Below, one piece after another: positions 5,540-6,356 of a DNA stretch of 6,356 bases (position 1 is its first letter; the number at the start of each line of letters is the position of its first letter). The stretch covers positions 1 through 6,356 of the forward strand of contig QIAK01000054.1 in the NCBI GenBank assembly GCA_003225515.1. The letters run 5' to 3'. A program made the position numbers and the translations under genes. The DNA is from Acidobacteriota bacterium. GTDB lineage: Bacteria > Acidobacteriota > Terriglobia > Terriglobales > Acidobacteriaceae. Below the pieces are notes generated by a model. The model saw only the letters and a list, made by a program, of their open reading frames with translations. It was not told the origin of the DNA and ran no database searches.

Positions 5540-6356
5540 TTGCTGCTGACTGACTCACGTACGGCGCGGGCTCTGATAACGGTGCTGTTGTTCGCGCTGG
5601 GCCTGGGATTTCTTTACGTGGCCCGCGCCACCCTGATCGCATTTCTGTTCGCCATCTTCTTCGCTTACCTGATGAGCCCGTTGGTGAGCCGCCTGGAAAC
5701 CTTGCTGCACGGCCGCGAACGGGCGATCGCTGTCATTTACAGTTTGCTGCTCGTACTGGTGGTGGTTTTCTTCGTCGTCGTAGGGCCGAAGGTTACCCGC
5801 GAGGGCGCACGCCTCGGCGAGGCTCTTCCCACTCTTCTGTCAAAGTTGAGCTCTCGAGAAATCGCAAAACAAATCGGCGCAGACCATGGATGGAGTCAAA
5901 AGAGCACCGAACTGGTGCAGTCATTTCTGGTCGGTCACAGCGAGGAGATCACTCAGGTCGCGCAGCGTGTGGGACTGCGGGTCGCCGACGTTGCCAAGCA
6001 AGCGTGGCTGTTCTTCGTGGTACCGCTATTGTCCATTTTCTTCCTTAAAGACGGGCGCTCCTTCAGCGACTTCCTACTGTCGACGGTCCAGTCGCGGCCG
6101 CAACGCGAGTTTCTCGAGAACGTGCTCAACGACTTGAACAGGATGCTGGCCCACTTTATCCGCGCACAACTCACTTTGGCCGCGCTAACCCTGATCATGT
6201 ATTCCCTGTTCCTCGGCGTGATAGGCGTTCCCTACGCGCTGGTTCTCGGTACAGTTGGCGGAGTACTCGAATTTATTCCCGTGGTCGGGCCCATGGCGGG
6301 CGCACTCGCCATCGTGACCGTGGCTCTGCTGATGAGCTACAAGCACTGGCTCATAC
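5540..6356 (+). CDS. AI-2E/PerM family membrane transporter (partial)
   Basis: The frame is open to the window end, giving 272 codons of a family usually about 340-370 residues long, so the C-terminus is missing. Hydrophobic segments appear at about residues 13-28 and 31-46, the latter reading FLFAIFFAYLMSPLVSRLE as in the family. Another lies at about 67-84. A soluble helical region follows, then AWLFFVVPLLSIFFLKDGRSF, and a cluster of helices with FIRAQLTLA and the signature EFIPVVGPMAG. This matches the AI-2E transporter family (formerly UPF0118), inner-membrane proteins whose members include TqsA (autoinducer-2 exporter) and sodium/proton antiporters; the substrate here cannot be told. 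The TTG at 5540 is chosen, with GGAAAA at 5530-5535 as a modest ribosome site. The frame is open back to 5495 but has no ATG or GTG there. It follows the exported protein gene by 45 bp and may share its transcript. Confidence 0.85.
   Translation, partial: MLLTDSRTARALITVLLFALGLGFLYVARATLIAFLFAIFFAYLMSPLVSRLETLLHGRERAIAVIYSLLLVLVVVFFVVVGPKVTREGARLGEALPTLLSKLSSREIAKQIGADHGWSQKSTELVQSFLVGHSEEITQVAQRVGLRVADVAKQAWLFFVVPLLSIFFLKDGRSFSDFLLSTVQSRPQREFLENVLNDLNRMLAHFIRAQLTLAALTLIMYSLFLGVIGVPYALVLGTVGGVLEFIPVVGPMAGALAIVTVALLMSYKHWLI

Noticed and set aside
5886..6137. Plus-strand open frame of 83 codons inside the AI-2E gene
   Set aside because: It is out of frame with a continuous membrane-protein frame carrying family signatures.

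Overview
The window reads as a chromosomal stretch from a member of the Acidobacteriota, probably of the Terriglobales / 'Koribacter' type. This is inferred from gene style: an ECF sigma factor with a GNSKSQLHKAR region 4 motif, a short zinc-finger anti-sigma protein, a secreted DUF4097 beta-helix protein and an exported protein of the same flavour. It is not inferred from any marker gene. All supported genes are on the + strand and densely packed. No rRNA, tRNA, CRISPR array, transposase or phage gene is seen.

Layout: (1) Positions 3-50 look like the last codons of an upstream gene, overlapping (TGATG) a 449-residue major facilitator permease at 50-1399. Its motifs resemble eukaryotic MFSD1, the lysosomal dipeptide carrier, more than the textbook bacterial sugar permeases. 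(2) A 281-bp spacer (1400-1680) has no convincing gene or promoter. (3) A regulatory module follows: ECF sigma factor (1681-2298), a 149-bp spacer with an operator-like dyad, a membrane anti-sigma factor with a C...HxxxCxxC finger (2448-3080), and a secreted DUF4097 protein (3136-3993) that may be an output of the module. (4) Right after the DUF4097 stop lie five copies of a 7-bp repeat (3994-4028). (5) Shikimate kinase (from 4063) runs well through the Walker A, DxD, FR and GGG motifs, then appears to lose one base near 4558-4563. The zero frame ends at 4608, while the family-like C-terminus continues in another frame to 4715. (6) That displaced frame ends in a GTGA overlap with a gene for an unrecognised exported protein (4712-5494). 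(7) An AI-2E/PerM-family membrane protein starts at about 5540 and is cut by the window end.

How the genes fit together: the sigma/anti-sigma/DUF4097 genes look like one envelope-response unit. Shikimate kinase, the exported protein and the AI-2E protein look like a second co-directional cluster linked by overlap or short spacing. The points most worth a second look are the aroK frameshift (a real lesion or a sequencing error), the heptamer repeat with a compensatory base-pair change, and the MFSD1-like permease. I see no clear evidence of a wholly new system.
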